A DNA stretch of 64,000 nucleotides from Methanomassiliicoccaceae archaeon COG_1 (GCA_028561875.1 JAQQTI010000001.1:606313-670312); one strand, 5' to 3'; numbered from the stretch's first letter, positions 46,601-55,135 are shown. Notes: generated from the letters alone by a model not told the origin. Made by a program: numbers and translations.

Positions 46601-47401
46601 GCCTTCAACGTCACGCAGAGGGACCTCATCAACGACAGGATCGACGAGGCCGCCGCGGAGGACCCCGCGTTCGGAGCCGCGGTGAACAGGGAGATGAACC
46701 GCTACGACAACGGCGAGGACGTGGGCCTCTTCGTGAAGAACATCGAGTCGGTGCAGGGCGACGAGAGGGACATCATCATCTTCTCCATCGGCTACGCCAA
46801 GGACCCTGAGGGAAGGTTCATGCAGCGCTTCGGGTGGCTGAACGTCCGCGGCGGCGAGAACAGGCTGAACGTCGCCGTCTCCAGGGCCAAGAGGAAGGTG
46901 TACATCGTTTCCTCCTTCGAGCCCGAGGAGCTTAACGTGGAAGGCACCAAGGGGGAGGGGCCGAAGATCCTCAAGAAGTACCTGCAGTACGCGAGGGCGA
47001 TCAGCGACGGCGACACCGAGGTGGCGCAGGCCATACTCAACTCCTTCGGGCCGTCCCAGTTCGTGGCCGGGGAGTCCGTCAACGACGACATCCCCGTCAT
47101 GGACCGCGTCGCCGCCGCCCTCGTGCGCAAGGGATACAACATCGAGAGGAACGTCGGCATCGGCGGATACACCATCGACCTCGCCGTGAAGCAGGACGGC
47201 AGGTTCATCCTCGGCATCGAGTGCGACAGCAGGATCTACGCCATGTCCGGCTCCACCAGGGAGAGGGACTACCACCGGCAGAAGTACCTCGAGTCCAGGG
47301 GATGGCACATACACCGCGTGTGGACCCCGGGCATGTGGAAGGACCCCGACGCGGAGGTCGCCAAAATCGTAGAGGCCATAGAGAGCGCCCAGGGCGCGTG
47401 A
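43658..47401 (+). CDS. HRDC-DUF4011-superfamily 1 helicase with C-terminal Vsr/DUF559-like nuclease domain
   Basis: A 1247-residue protein. Residues about 5-75 form an HRDC-like helical domain (EELYLLRDEIRQDRLASGRR, KLEDFMAIAGVGQGFLDLYG). A DUF4011-like region follows (LRELQKKLVNISKGNRLLYQ). The SF1 helicase core has Walker A VQGPPGTGKSQ near 405, Walker B LLVFDEASQM near 825, GDHKQLRPSS, LNFHYRSKYEELIAFSN and GGENRLNVAVSRAKRKV. The C-terminus (about 1160-1245) resembles Vsr/DUF559 endonucleases: IDLAVKQDGRFILGIECDS and YHRQKYLESRGWHIHRVW. Similar multi-domain helicase-nucleases occur among candidate antiviral proteins; a defence role is inferred. It stands as a single gene with core-like codon use. 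Confidence 0.85.
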   Translation: MGLENDLYEELYLLRDEIRQDRLASGRREPQICSDEALREMAQRVPTKLEDFMAIAGVGQGFLDLYGGRFLSVTKKYAVTAARGASMDGDLAQTLRELQKKLVNISKGNRLLYQPKTSARSSFDLTLAPEADVIGLIFGRKRVLNLCDSSKNKNEGKIYTRLNSIMREVNRDKRERGTFDLYIAYPFVEGRLVGDDEFPIRSPLALFPVVLEKEGSAIRMRMDPDRDAVYNNTLILAAMKLSGKNRPLPDNVIDEYEERTFLGRVIEFYGEQGMTIEPPLGAKGGLDAFFEYKADEFPRYRPGEFHLHANAVVGKYTSYSSYIQRDFDAILSKGAINNTLSDLIQDLNKTDFYSDGPLPLNEEQIREKGIEASEKDLMYINSLNSAQENILTATLKEDEIVVQGPPGTGKSQVITGLISAAVLRGETVLMVSEKKTALDVVYSRMGPLSKYCMQIDDTADKERFFKQLGVMVNAPPVAKREDLGPLAESIDADVAKLNNIAEELYLPGDFGIPMCQLYAMDRWLDTNDRGQFQTYETYKKGMGKGLLGAKYDVVRSLHQRFGDPALVRNYREYAEISDRAPWMVILRPDLSEYEISEFRSDLARIGKEVSELNSKSFLSRLFSKGQVARDVTSVVNKYFDKYNNRTIDSVMSDPQGYSDSLDDYDRFASRATVYRSLSEEEREYGRSLLALTKELRAADARVNDDMYRFILNEHLLRFDASRKHIMQELHDFDSIIADMDRKISEKKERTRRILEAALSNDLRYITESKRRGDIVRLVDNKRKWSLNKFLNRYGYEVFKGIKIWLLTPEVVSEIIPMEMGLFDLLVFDEASQMYVERGIPSIYRAKKVVVAGDHKQLRPSSLGTGRIVYDEDEDDVEVDVNSALEEESLLDLARARYDSILLNFHYRSKYEELIAFSNYAFYGGKLYVSPNIEKPEKPPIECFRVEGVWKDRSNEAEADRVVGLLKEIFLNRRNGETVGIIAFNVTQRDLINDRIDEAAAEDPAFGAAVNREMNRYDNGEDVGLFVKNIESVQGDERDIIIFSIGYAKDPEGRFMQRFGWLNVRGGENRLNVAVSRAKRKVYIVSSFEPEELNVEGTKGEGPKILKKYLQYARAISDGDTEVAQAILNSFGPSQFVAGESVNDDIPVMDRVAAALVRKGYNIERNVGIGGYTIDLAVKQDGRFILGIECDSRIYAMSGSTRERDYHRQKYLESRGWHIHRVWTPGMWKDPDAEVAKIVEAIESAQGA

Positions 47402-47431
47402 GCCGCGGCCCTCCCCGGGCGGAGGTGAACC

Positions 47432-47440
47432 GATAAATAC
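47432..47440 (+). promoter_or_regulatory. TATA box of the copper operon
   Basis: GATAAATAC lies about 27 bases before the copZ ATG at 47462, suggesting leaderless transcription. A T6 run (47451-47456) between them may end the helicase transcript. Confidence 0.55.
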
Positions 47441-47461
47441 CCGCACCCTCTTTTTTGGGGC

Positions 47462-47677
47462 ATGCCTAAACTCACTCTGAAGATCGAGAACATGATGTGC
47501 GAGAACTGCGTCGCCAAGGTGACGGCGGCCCTCGACGTCGACGGCGTGAAGGACCTCAAGGTGAGGGAGGGGAGGGCCACCCTCTCCTACGACCCGGCCG
47601 TCACCTCCGAGGAGGAGCTCGTCGGCCGCTGCGTAGATGCGGGTTACCCGGCGAAGGCCAAGAAGGGCCTTTTCTGA
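47462..47677 (+). CDS. copZ: Heavy-metal-associated copper chaperone (CopZ-like)
   Basis: A 71-residue HMA-domain protein with the metal site MMCENC (about residues 11-16) and the ferredoxin-like fold pattern ending in ELVGRCVDAGYPAKAKKG. It should hand Cu(I) to the ATPase encoded 6 bases downstream. Confidence 0.88.
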   Translation: MPKLTLKIENMMCENCVAKVTAALDVDGVKDLKVREGRATLSYDPAVTSEEELVGRCVDAGYPAKAKKGLF

Positions 47678-47683
47678 TCCGCC

Positions 47684-49972
47684 ATGCCCGAGAGGAAGGA
47701 GGTCCTCCGCATCGGGGGGATGTACTGCGCGGCCTGCGCGGTGAAGATAGAGGCGTACGTCAAGAAGCTGAACGGCGTCTCGGAGTGCGTCGCGAACTTC
47801 GGAAACAACACCGTCACGGTGACGTATGACGACTCCCGGGTCGAGCGCGGGGAGATCAAGCGCATGGTCTCGAAGGCGGGTTACACCGTCATCGAGGGCG
47901 ACGCGAAGGCGATAGCGGAGGCGGACCGGCGCAACGAGCGCAGGACGAGGGTCGACCTCGCCGTCGCCTTCGTGTTCGCGCTCCCCCTCACCGTGTTCGC
48001 CATGGGCCCCATGGCCGGCATCGACGTGCCCCTCTACATGGGCTCGGCGGCGGGCGAGCCCGAGAACCTCGCGTACGCCCTGGTGCAGCTGGTGCTGGCC
48101 ACAGCCGTGGTGATCTCCGGCAGGAGGTTCTACATCACCGGCCTCCCCGCCCTCGCCCGGGGCGAGCCGGACATGAACTCGCTCATCGCCCTCGGCACCG
48201 GCACGGCGTACGTCTACAGCATCTGCCTCACCTGCGAGATATGGGCGGGCGACGCCCACGCCGTGCACCACCTCGCCTACGACTCGGCATCGATGATCAT
48301 AGCCCTCGTTTCCATCGGCAAGTACATCGAGTCCCGCGCCAAGGTGAGGACGAACGACGCGGTGACTGAGCTCATGGACCTCGCGCCCCGCACGGCGCGC
48401 GTGATCAGGGACGGGGGGGAGATGGAGATTCCCGCCTCCGATCTGCGGAGGGGGGACGTCGTGCTCGTCCGCCCGGGCGAGAGCATCCCCGCCGACGGCA
48501 GGGTCGCCGAGGGCGAATCATCCGTCGACGAGTCGATGCTCACCGGTGAGCCGATGCCCGTCTCGAAGAGGGGGGGCGACGCGGTCTACGGGGCGACGGT
48601 CAACGGGCCGGGGAGCCTGCGCGTGTCAGTGGAGCATGCCGGCGAGGACTCCGTACTCTTCCAGATCATCGGCATGATCGAGGGCGCCCAGGGGACGAAG
48701 GCCCCCATCGCCCGCCTGGCCGACAGGGCCTCGGCGATATTCGTGCCGGCGGTCATCGCCGCCGCGGTCATCACCGGCCTCGCCTGGTACCTCTTCGGCG
48801 GCGTCCCCGGGTCGGACCGCCTGCCGCACGCCGTGACCATGCTCGTCTCCGTGCTCGTGATCTCCTGCCCCTGCGCCCTCGGCCTCGCCACCCCGCTCGC
48901 CATCATCATGGGCACGGGGAAGGGCGCGAAGTACGGCGTGATGTTCAAGAGCGCCGCCGTCCTCGAGGCGAGCGGCAGCGTCGACACGGTGGTCCTCGAC
49001 AAGACGGGGACGATCACCGAGGGCAGGCCCGAGGTCACCGACATCCACTCTCCGACGATGGGCCCGGGGGAGCTGCTCGCGTACGCCGCGGCCGCGGAGT
49101 CGGACTCCGAGCACCCCATCGCCGCCGCGGTGCTGAGGAAGGCGGGGGCGGAGGGGGTGTCCGTCCCCGCGCACTCCGGGTTCGAATCCGTCACCGGGAA
49201 CGGCGTCGCCTGCACCGCCGGCGGGAGGGAGGTCGTGGTCGGCAGGTCCGGGCTGATGGAGTCGCGCGGCGTGGACGTCTCCTCCCTGGGGGAGGAGTAC
49301 GGCCGCCTCGCCTCCCAGGCGAAGACGTGCGTGTACGTCGCCGTGGACGGGGAGCCGGCGGGCATCATCGCCGTCGCCGACCCGATCAAGGAGCATGCGG
49401 GGGAGGCGGTGTCCACGCTCAAGGGCCTCGGAGCGATGCCGGTCATGGTCACCGGCGACAACGAGGCCACGGCGAAAGCGGTGGGGGCCTCGGTCGGCAT
49501 CGACGACGTGAGGTTTGGCGCACTGCCCCAGGACAAGATCGCGGCGGTACGGGGGTTCCAGGTGCGGTCGAGGACCGTCGCCATGGTGGGCGACGGCATC
49601 AATGACGCCCCCGCCCTCACCCAGGCCAACGTCGGCATCGCCATCGGCGCCGGCACGGACATCGCCATCGGCGCCGCCGACGTCGTCCTCATGAACGACG
49701 ACGTGCGCTCCGTCCCCGCGGCGCTGGAGATCGGCCGCGCGACGATGAGGAACATCAAGCAGAACCTCTTCCTGGCGATAGTCTACAACGCGATATGCAT
49801 CCCCGTCGCGGCGGGGTCCCTCGACATCCTCTTCGGGATCGTCATCGACGACCTGCCGATGCTCGCGGCCGCGGCGATGTCGTGCTCCTCCATATCCGTC
49901 GTCGCCAATGCGCTGAGGCTCGGGAGGTTCAGGCCGGGCGCCCTGCCGGAGCCCGAGGGTCGGTCCGCCTGA
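47684..49972 (+). CDS. copA: Copper-exporting P1B-type ATPase
   Basis: A 762-residue membrane ATPase that pumps Cu(I) out. One N-terminal HMA domain ([19 protein letters not shown]), then helices; actuator [15 protein letters not shown]; transmembrane metal site [13 protein letters not shown] near 395; phosphorylation motif DKTGTITEG near 438; the nucleotide-binding HP motif SEHPIAAAV; and [20 protein letters not shown] near 635. It forms an operon with copZ. The last 190 bases overlap the extended 3' end of convergent dph6. Confidence 0.95.
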   Translation: MPERKEVLRIGGMYCAACAVKIEAYVKKLNGVSECVANFGNNTVTVTYDDSRVERGEIKRMVSKAGYTVIEGDAKAIAEADRRNERRTRVDLAVAFVFALPLTVFAMGPMAGIDVPLYMGSAAGEPENLAYALVQLVLATAVVISGRRFYITGLPALARGEPDMNSLIALGTGTAYVYSICLTCEIWAGDAHAVHHLAYDSASMIIALVSIGKYIESRAKVRTNDAVTELMDLAPRTARVIRDGGEMEIPASDLRRGDVVLVRPGESIPADGRVAEGESSVDESMLTGEPMPVSKRGGDAVYGATVNGPGSLRVSVEHAGEDSVLFQIIGMIEGAQGTKAPIARLADRASAIFVPAVIAAAVITGLAWYLFGGVPGSDRLPHAVTMLVSVLVISCPCALGLATPLAIIMGTGKGAKYGVMFKSAAVLEASGSVDTVVLDKTGTITEGRPEVTDIHSPTMGPGELLAYAAAAESDSEHPIAAAVLRKAGAEGVSVPAHSGFESVTGNGVACTAGGREVVVGRSGLMESRGVDVSSLGEEYGRLASQAKTCVYVAVDGEPAGIIAVADPIKEHAGEAVSTLKGLGAMPVMVTGDNEATAKAVGASVGIDDVRFGALPQDKIAAVRGFQVRSRTVAMVGDGINDAPALTQANVGIAIGAGTDIAIGAADVVLMNDDVRSVPAALEIGRATMRNIKQNLFLAIVYNAICIPVAAGSLDILFGIVIDDLPMLAAAAMSCSSISVVANALRLGRFRPGALPEPEGRSA

Positions 49973-50631
49973 GGGGCGAGCGAGGACACCTCGAGCGTCC
50001 CGCTGTTCCTCTTCCACACCCTCTCCGCCGGGCCCATCCTCAGACGGTGCCTGAAGGAGGGCGAGTGAAGGGTCATCGACTCGTACTCCCCGCCCTCGCC
50101 CATGATGCTCACGCCGTATTCCGAGCGCAGCCTCCTGAGGTCCTCCACGCACCCCGCGTCGATGGGCCTCCCCAGCCAGGACTCGTCGAAGCCCTCGGCG
50201 AAGCACCCGACGATGACGGCCTCGACGCCGCTCTCCAACATTGTTTCCATCAGCAGGTCCTGGTCCTTCCTCCACATCGGGGCGAAGAACCTCAGCCCGA
50301 GGCTGCCGCAGACCGCGTTCATGCGCTCCCACTGGTAATCGGACCACGAGACGCCCGATACCACGCCGTCCACGTCCAGGCCGTCCAGGGCGCCGCGCAG
50401 GCCCTCCATGTCGGAGCCCTCCTCGCCGGTGGACCTGCCGATGACCAGCTCCTTCCCCATGGCCTCCGCCATGGCCGGGACGGCGCCGAGGTTGGGCGTG
50501 TGGAATAACCACGAGGCGCGGCCCTCCGGGACGATGTTCACGAGATACGGGACTTCGTGCCCCTGCTGCTCCGCGAGGTAGAGCGAGAACGAGGAGTCCT
50601 TTCCCCCAGAGTACAGCGAGGCCAAGCGCAT
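49783..50631 (-). CDS. dph6: Diphthine-ammonia ligase
   Basis: Dph6 amidates diphthine on EF-2 using ATP and ammonia. The 282 residues start with the PP-loop [19 protein letters not shown] and contain [20 protein letters not shown] and [14 protein letters not shown], all family signatures. The recognisable domain ends near residue 220. About 60 further residues, with no family resemblance, are encoded antisense to copA, so the true C-terminus may be unusual or the stop lost. Its target His is present in fusA (residue about 602). Confidence 0.88.
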   Translation of the reverse strand: MRLASLYSGGKDSSFSLYLAEQQGHEVPYLVNIVPEGRASWLFHTPNLGAVPAMAEAMGKELVIGRSTGEEGSDMEGLRGALDGLDVDGVVSGVSWSDYQWERMNAVCGSLGLRFFAPMWRKDQDLLMETMLESGVEAVIVGCFAEGFDESWLGRPIDAGCVEDLRRLRSEYGVSIMGEGGEYESMTLHSPSFRHRLRMGPAERVWKRNSGTLEVSSLAPQADRPSGSGRAPGLNLPSLSALATTDMEEHDIAAAASIGRSSMTIPKRMSRDPAATGMHIAL

Positions 50632-50684
50632 GCCGGGAAATCTGCGCTATGTTTAATTAAGCTTCCAGCGATGGCGGGGGCGAG

Positions 50685-52031
50685 ATGACCCCGGGGGAGC
50701 AGGAGGCTCTGAAGAAGAGAGCGGCCGAGCGGGCCGTCTCCGAGTACGTGGAGGACGGGATGGTCGTCGGGCTCGGCACCGGGAGCACGGCGTACTTCGC
50801 CATCCTCGCCGTCGGAGAGCTCGTGAGGGAGGGTTGGAAGCTCAGATGCGTCGCCACCTCGGAGCAGACCGAGGGGGTCGCACGGGGGTGCGGCATCGGC
50901 GTCGTCGACATCGGCGAGGTGGACCACATCGATGTCACCATCGACGGGGCCGACGAGGTCGACCCGAGGATGAACCTCATCAAGGGGCTCGGCGGGGCGC
51001 TCCTCAGGGAGAAGATCGTCGCCGCGGCGACCGTGTCGGAGGTCATCGTCGTCGACGAGTCGAAGACCGTCGAGACCCTCGGCGTGAGGACCCCCCTCCC
51101 GGTGGAGGTCGTGCGCTACGGGCACGAGCGCACCGCCCACGGGCTGAGGAGGCAGGGCTGCGAGCCCGTCCTGAGGAGGAGGGGCGGGGAGCCGTTCGTC
51201 ACCGACAACGGGAACTACATATACGACTGCAAGTTCGACGGCATAGACCGCGCCTACTTCCTGCAGGCGTCCATCGACACCGTGCCGGGCGTCGTGGAGT
51301 GCGGCCTGTTCCTCAACATGGCCGCGGCGGTCATCGTCGCCCATGCGGACGGGACGGTCGCCGAGATGAAGCGACCCGGGGCGGGGGTCCGAGCAACCCG
51401 CGGAGTGCCAGGCATGCCGCTGCGACCGTGTCGGGGGAGCGCGGCCGGACCGCCAGTGCCAGCATCACCCCCGCGGGGCCCCGGGGGCGATGGCGCGCCT
51501 CCGCCCCTCCGCCGCCGCGCTGGGCGGGTATTATATAGGACCTCTCTATTGGAGACCTCAGTTCGAGAAGGTGTTCCCGATGAAAATGCCCAGAACGATC
51601 AAGACGTACTGTCCTTACTGCGGCGCCCACACCGAGCACTCGGTGGAGAGGGTGAAGAAGAAGAAGGCCAGCGAGCTGAAATGGGGCCAGAGGAGATTCA
51701 GGGAGGTCACCTCCGGTTACGGGGGCTTCCCCAGGCCGAAGCCCGAGGGGAGGGAGAAGCCGACCAAGAGGATCAACCTCAGGTACCGCTGCGCCCAGTG
51801 CAAGAAAGCCCACCTGTCCGCCTGCATCAGGGCGAAGAAGTTCGAGCTCACGGAGTGAACCCCATGGGAGAGAACTTCGTCAAAGTCAGATGCCCGGACT
51901 GCGGGAACGAGCAGATCGTCTTCAAGAAGCCCGCTACCAGAGTGCTTTGCAGCGTCTGCGGCACCACCCTCGTCGCCCCCAAGGGCGGCAACGGCGCCGT
52001 GAACGGCGAAGTGCTCGAGGTGGTCGGCTGA
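50685..52031 (+). CDS. rpiA: Ribose-5-phosphate isomerase A, open frame without its own stop
   Basis: Residues 1-230 (to about 51374) are RpiA, which interconverts ribose-5-P and ribulose-5-[60 protein letters not shown] and PGVVECGLF. Where the enzyme should end (after TVAEMKRP) no stop occurs. The frame continues through a Pro/Arg-rich spacer, out of frame through the whole of rpl44e, and then becomes the rps27e frame, ending at the S27e stop (52029-52031). A protein of 448 residues would contain S27e at its C-terminus. A small indel near 51375 would restore a stop. The true end is uncertain; the RpiA domain is 50685-51374. Confidence 0.7.
   Translation: MTPGEQEALKKRAAERAVSEYVEDGMVVGLGTGSTAYFAILAVGELVREGWKLRCVATSEQTEGVARGCGIGVVDIGEVDHIDVTIDGADEVDPRMNLIKGLGGALLREKIVAAATVSEVIVVDESKTVETLGVRTPLPVEVVRYGHERTAHGLRRQGCEPVLRRRGGEPFVTDNGNYIYDCKFDGIDRAYFLQASIDTVPGVVECGLFLNMAAAVIVAHADGTVAEMKRPGAGVRATRGVPGMPLRPCRGSAAGPPVPASPPRGPGGDGAPPPLRRRAGRVLYRTSLLETSVREGVPDENAQNDQDVLSLLRRPHRALGGEGEEEEGQRAEMGPEEIQGGHLRLRGLPQAEARGEGEADQEDQPQVPLRPVQESPPVRLHQGEEVRAHGVNPMGENFVKVRCPDCGNEQIVFKKPATRVLCSVCGTTLVAPKGGNGAVNGEVLEVVG
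51529..51538 (+). promoter_or_regulatory. TATA box of rpl44e
   Basis: TATTATATAG, about 45 bases before the L44e ATG at 51580, lies inside the read-through part of the rpiA frame. This supports separate transcription of the ribosomal genes. Confidence 0.6.
51580..51858 (+). CDS. rpl44e: 50S ribosomal protein L44e
   Basis: Zinc-binding eL42, 92 residues: [60 protein letters not shown] 51580 is chosen from the family N-terminus; the upstream in-frame extension is not conserved. It is followed 5 bases later by rps27e. Confidence 0.95.
   Translation: MKMPRTIKTYCPYCGAHTEHSVERVKKKKASELKWGQRRFREVTSGYGGFPRPKPEGREKPTKRINLRYRCAQCKKAHLSACIRAKKFELTE
51864..52031 (+). CDS. rps27e: 30S ribosomal protein S27e
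   Basis: A 55-residue zinc-ribbon protein: [20 protein letters not shown] and [16 protein letters not shown]. It shares its reading frame and stop with the read-through rpiA frame, so an automatic gene caller could miss it. The stop TGA overlaps the aIF2 alpha ATG (TGATG). Confidence 0.93.
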   Translation: MGENFVKVRCPDCGNEQIVFKKPATRVLCSVCGTTLVAPKGGNGAVNGEVLEVVG

Positions 52032-52816
52032 TGGCCAGAGCCCGCGACTTCCCCGAGAACGGCGAGCTCGTCGTCTGCACGGTGACGCGCGTCAAGAACT
52101 TCGGCGCGTTCGTCACCCTCGACGAGTACGACCAGAAGGAGGGGTTCATCCACGTCAGGGACGTGACGACGGGCTGGGTCAAGTACATCAGGGACTACGT
52201 GAGGGAGGGGCAGAAGGTCGTCTGCAAGGTCCTCGGGGTCGACTCCCAGAAGGGCCACATCGACCTCTCCCTCAAATCGGTAAACGACCACCAGAAGAGG
52301 GAGCGCATCCAGCAGTGGAAGAACGAGAAGAAGGCGGACAAGCTCCTCGAGATCGTCGCGGAGCGCATGGGGATTGCCCCGGACGCCGCCTTCGACATGT
52401 TCGGCCGCAGGCTGCTGGAAGACTACGGCACGCTCTACGAGGCCTTCGAGGCCGTCGTCTCCGTACCGGAGGAGTTCGCCGATTACTACAGGGGCGGCGA
52501 GTGGGTCGGAGATTTCATCGAGGTCGCCGGGGAGAACATCGCCCCGCCCGCCGTCCAGATAGACGGCGTGCTGGAGATGGCCTCCTCCGCGCCCGACGGC
52601 GTCGTCCTCATCAGGGAGGCGCTGGAGGCGGGCATCGCCGCCGGCGGGGACGCCGATGTCTCCATCACCAGCATCGGCTCGCCCAGGTACAGGGTGGTCG
52701 TGAGGGCCGGCGAGTACAAGGAGGCCGAGGAGGTCATGAAGACGGTCGCTGACACGGCCATCAGAAGCCTCCTCTCCGGGGGCGGCACCGCCGTCCTCAA
52801 GCGCGAGAGCAGGTGA
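52031..52816 (+). CDS. Translation initiation factor aIF2 alpha
   Basis: Alpha subunit of the initiator-tRNA-binding aIF2 complex (beta is encoded at 9.6 kb). The 261 residues have an N-terminal S1 domain (ENGELVVCTVTRVKNFGAFV, GFIHVRDVTTGWVKYIRDYV), the helical middle (RERIQQWKNEKKADKLLEIV) and a C-terminal alpha-beta domain. L44e-S27e-aIF2 alpha-Nop10 is a conserved archaeal order. Confidence 0.95.
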   Translation: MARARDFPENGELVVCTVTRVKNFGAFVTLDEYDQKEGFIHVRDVTTGWVKYIRDYVREGQKVVCKVLGVDSQKGHIDLSLKSVNDHQKRERIQQWKNEKKADKLLEIVAERMGIAPDAAFDMFGRRLLEDYGTLYEAFEAVVSVPEEFADYYRGGEWVGDFIEVAGENIAPPAVQIDGVLEMASSAPDGVVLIREALEAGIAAGGDADVSITSIGSPRYRVVVRAGEYKEAEEVMKTVADTAIRSLLSGGGTAVLKRESR

Positions 52817-52817
52817 C

Positions 52818-52994
52818 ATGCCCGCGAGAATCCTCCGTTGCACGGGGTGCGGGAGGTACACCCTCCTCGCGTCCTGCCCGGCCTGCGGCGCGCGCACCGC
52901 GCGCCCGGCGCCGGCCAGGTTCTCGCCCGAGGACAGGTACGGGAGGTACAGGCGCATGGCGGCGAGGGGGGATCGGGACGGGCAGCATCGTTAG
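52818..52994 (+). CDS. nop10: Ribosome biogenesis protein Nop10
   Basis: Nop10 is a small subunit of H/ACA ribonucleoproteins that guide pseudouridylation. The 58 residues MPARILRCTGCGRYTLLASC then CPACGART and PARFSPEDRYGRYRR match the family. It ends with TAG, the rare stop codon in this window and the pyrrolysine codon in many methylotrophic methanogens. It sits 1 base after aIF2 alpha. Confidence 0.9.
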   Translation: MPARILRCTGCGRYTLLASCPACGARTARPAPARFSPEDRYGRYRRMAARGDRDGQHR

Positions 52995-53010
52995 GTACGA
53001 CCGGAAGCCG

Positions 53011-53727
53011 GTGCTGAAGGACCCCATCTTCATCGAGGCCCTGCCCGGGATCGGCAACGTCGGGAAGATCGCCGGCGACTTCGTCGCCGGCGCGCTGAAG
53101 GCGGAGAGGTTCGCCACCATATACTCGGAGAACTTCCCGCCGCAGGTCGTCCCCGACCAGGAGTGCGTCGTGAAGATGGCCTGCAACGAGCTTTGGCACG
53201 CCAGGGGCCCGAAGGGGCGGGACATAGTCTTCCTCAGGGGGGACTACCAGGGCGGCACGCCCGAGGGGCAGTTCGCGCTCGCCTGCGACGTCATGGACGT
53301 CATACTATCGTTCGGCGTGTCGACGATCATCACCCTCGGCGGGTACGGCACCGGCCTGATGCCGGGGGAGGTCCACGTCTTCGGCGCGGTATCCCGCCGG
53401 GAGCTCAAGCCCGCGCTGGAGAAGGCGGGGGTCACCTTCCGGCCCGGCGAGCCCCAGGCGGGGATCGTCGGCGCATCCGGTGCCCTGGTCGGGCTGGGGC
53501 AGGCGAACGGGATAGACTCGTTCTGCCTTATGGGCGAGACCTCCGGGTTCTTCGCCGACCAGAAGAGCGCCCTCGCCGTCATCGAGGTGCTCAGGAAGAT
53601 CCTGGGCATCAGAAGGAGGCTCGACCTCGCGGAGCTGGAGGAGCAGTCGCGGAAGATCGACGAGCTCGCGGAGAGGGTCAACAGCGCGGAGCCGGCGCCG
53701 GCCGAGGACCTGAACTACATCGGATGA
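53011..53727 (+). CDS. PAC2-family proteasome assembly chaperone-like protein
   Basis: A protein of the PAC2/DUF75 family: LKDPIFIEALPGIGNVGKIA, LRGDYQGGTPEGQFALACDV, ITLGGYGTGLMPGEVHVFGA and the C-terminal helix region. GTG 53011 is the first usable start codon in the conserved part and gives 238 residues. The preceding eight codons (IVRYDRKP) already look family-like, and the only start further upstream is a GTG at 52813 that overlaps all of nop10. The true start may therefore be a rare ATC at 52987 or a mutated codon. Confidence 0.8.
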   Translation: MLKDPIFIEALPGIGNVGKIAGDFVAGALKAERFATIYSENFPPQVVPDQECVVKMACNELWHARGPKGRDIVFLRGDYQGGTPEGQFALACDVMDVILSFGVSTIITLGGYGTGLMPGEVHVFGAVSRRELKPALEKAGVTFRPGEPQAGIVGASGALVGLGQANGIDSFCLMGETSGFFADQKSALAVIEVLRKILGIRRRLDLAELEEQSRKIDELAERVNSAEPAPAEDLNYIG

Positions 53728-53813
53728 GGGTGTTGTCCTCCTCCCGACGGCATCGCCCGGCGCCTTTCTCTTCAAATCGGCCAATATCGTGCCCCCAGAT
53801 CACGATACATAAG

Positions 53814-53823
53814 ATTTTAATAC
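53814..53823 (+). promoter_or_regulatory. TATA box of tRNA-Tyr
   Basis: ATTTTAATAC lies about 28 nt before the tRNA 5' end at 53847. Confidence 0.6.
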
Positions 53824-53846
53824 AGTCGGCATATCCCATCGTCAAC

Positions 53847-53955
53847 CCCCACTTAGCTCAGACTGGCTAGAGCGGCTGACTGTAGAGTGTTCTCGGAGGA
53901 ATCCGATACAGCCGCTGAAATCAGCAGGCCCCCTGTTCAAATCAGGGAGTGGGGA
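53847..53955 (+). tRNA. tRNA-Tyr (GTA anticodon) with a 34-nt intron
   Basis: The acceptor CCCCACT pairs with AGTGGGG; the C1-G72 pair is typical of archaeal tRNA-Tyr. The anticodon stem is GCTGA/TCAGC with loop CTGTAG-A, anticodon GTA. The intron is 53886-53919, at the canonical 37/38 position. The T arm is CCCTG-TTCAAAT-CAGGG. The discriminator is A and CCA is encoded (53956-53958). Sequence composition changes sharply right after this gene. Confidence 0.93.
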
Positions 53956-54034
53956 CCACTTCTATCCAGACTTCTCGGAATTTGGCGACTTAACGGTCGG
54001 GAATTCCTCTTACCAGGTTAACGAGTCAAATGAA

Positions 54035-55135
54035 TTGACGGGGACCACTGTCCCCTCTCCCAACCCCGATTGGCCTTACGATCCAGTTAAGCTGATGGTC
54101 GATCTCATGACCGGAACTGAAACGCTGGACAGCATTGGCCTTCAGAAGAATCTCGTCGATTGGATGTCCTCCAACGACTACAACGTTTTCAGGAATCTCG
54201 AGACGGGGGAGCAAATCTATGCGATGCAGTGCAAACGCGGTAATGTCGTACACGCTACCAGGAAGTCAAAACAGCGGGATCAGATCTGCGAAGCATTGGA
54301 TGGTCGGGAATTCGACTATCCCCTGAATGGGTTCAAGAACAGGAGGATGACGAGGCTGCTGTTCTTCGCCCTCAGCTTCGACCAGACCAAATACACGAAA
54401 GAGGAGGCCTGGGCCATGCTCAGGTCCTCCCCCATACCGGGGATAGACTGTTCATACGGCGAACTGAACAAGTTCAGTGCCCGTCTTAGCAAGATCTTCG
54501 GGAAGCATGCCAAGATCACGGTCAAGGAAGCGCAGCAGAACGGCTATCCCGCCCCTCACATCCTCATATTGCTGGAGAGTCCGGTCATGGTCCAGATGCA
54601 TGAGCACAACGGCATCATTACCTGGAGGGTCTGCGATCCGCACATACTGCGCAGACTAGGGAAGGACATCAAGACAAGGAAGATGGCTTTCAGGGATCCC
54701 AAGAAAGCAATCGACATCAACCCCGTATGGAAACACGGATACATGGATGTTCAGGGAATCGTCAAAGGATCCAAGGTCAAAAAGCACAAGAACGTCGCCA
54801 CATACATCTTCAAATACCTCACCAAGTGCCTGACCGAGGGCCACGATGAGATCAAGGATATCGGGCCCTTCTCCAACATAGATAACAAAGCTCTCAAGAC
54901 CGCGATGTACACCCATCTGGGGAACAAGTGTTTCCGTACCCGCGACCTCGTCTACGGGAAGGCCTTCAAGGAGAAGATCGGCATCATACTTCAGGCTGCA
55001 CCCGATGGTCCGTCGGTCTGGAAACGTCTCAGGACCATTCCCGATTTCATCTATGAGTTCGTGATGAAAGCGTTGGAGAGGCGCAGAATCAAGGAATTCA
55101 GAGAGAAGTATTGTTTGGGTGCATTGCGCACCTGA
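54035..55135 (+). CDS. Rep-like (rolling-circle type) replication initiation protein
   Basis: A 366-residue protein. The central part has an HUH-like block (NGYPAPHILILLESP, about 168-182) followed by WKHGYMDVQGIVKG and YIFKYLTKCL, the order seen in rolling-circle Rep proteins, where the Tyr is the nicking residue. Only one His is clear at the HUH position, so the motif is altered. The start is uncertain: the TTG at 54035 is first, the frame is open upstream into the tRNA gene without any start codon, and ATGs occur at codons 21 and 25. It is likely a replication gene of an integrated plasmid or virus. Confidence 0.6.
   Translation: MTGTTVPSPNPDWPYDPVKLMVDLMTGTETLDSIGLQKNLVDWMSSNDYNVFRNLETGEQIYAMQCKRGNVVHATRKSKQRDQICEALDGREFDYPLNGFKNRRMTRLLFFALSFDQTKYTKEEAWAMLRSSPIPGIDCSYGELNKFSARLSKIFGKHAKITVKEAQQNGYPAPHILILLESPVMVQMHEHNGIITWRVCDPHILRRLGKDIKTRKMAFRDPKKAIDINPVWKHGYMDVQGIVKGSKVKKHKNVATYIFKYLTKCLTEGHDEIKDIGPFSNIDNKALKTAMYTHLGNKCFRTRDLVYGKAFKEKIGIILQAAPDGPSVWKRLRTIPDFIYEFVMKALERRRIKEFREKYCLGALRT

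Noticed and set aside
53947..54050. Repeat GGGGACCACT (53951 and 54040) as an attachment-site pair
   Set aside because: Only 10 bases long and less than 100 bases apart, too close to bound an element.
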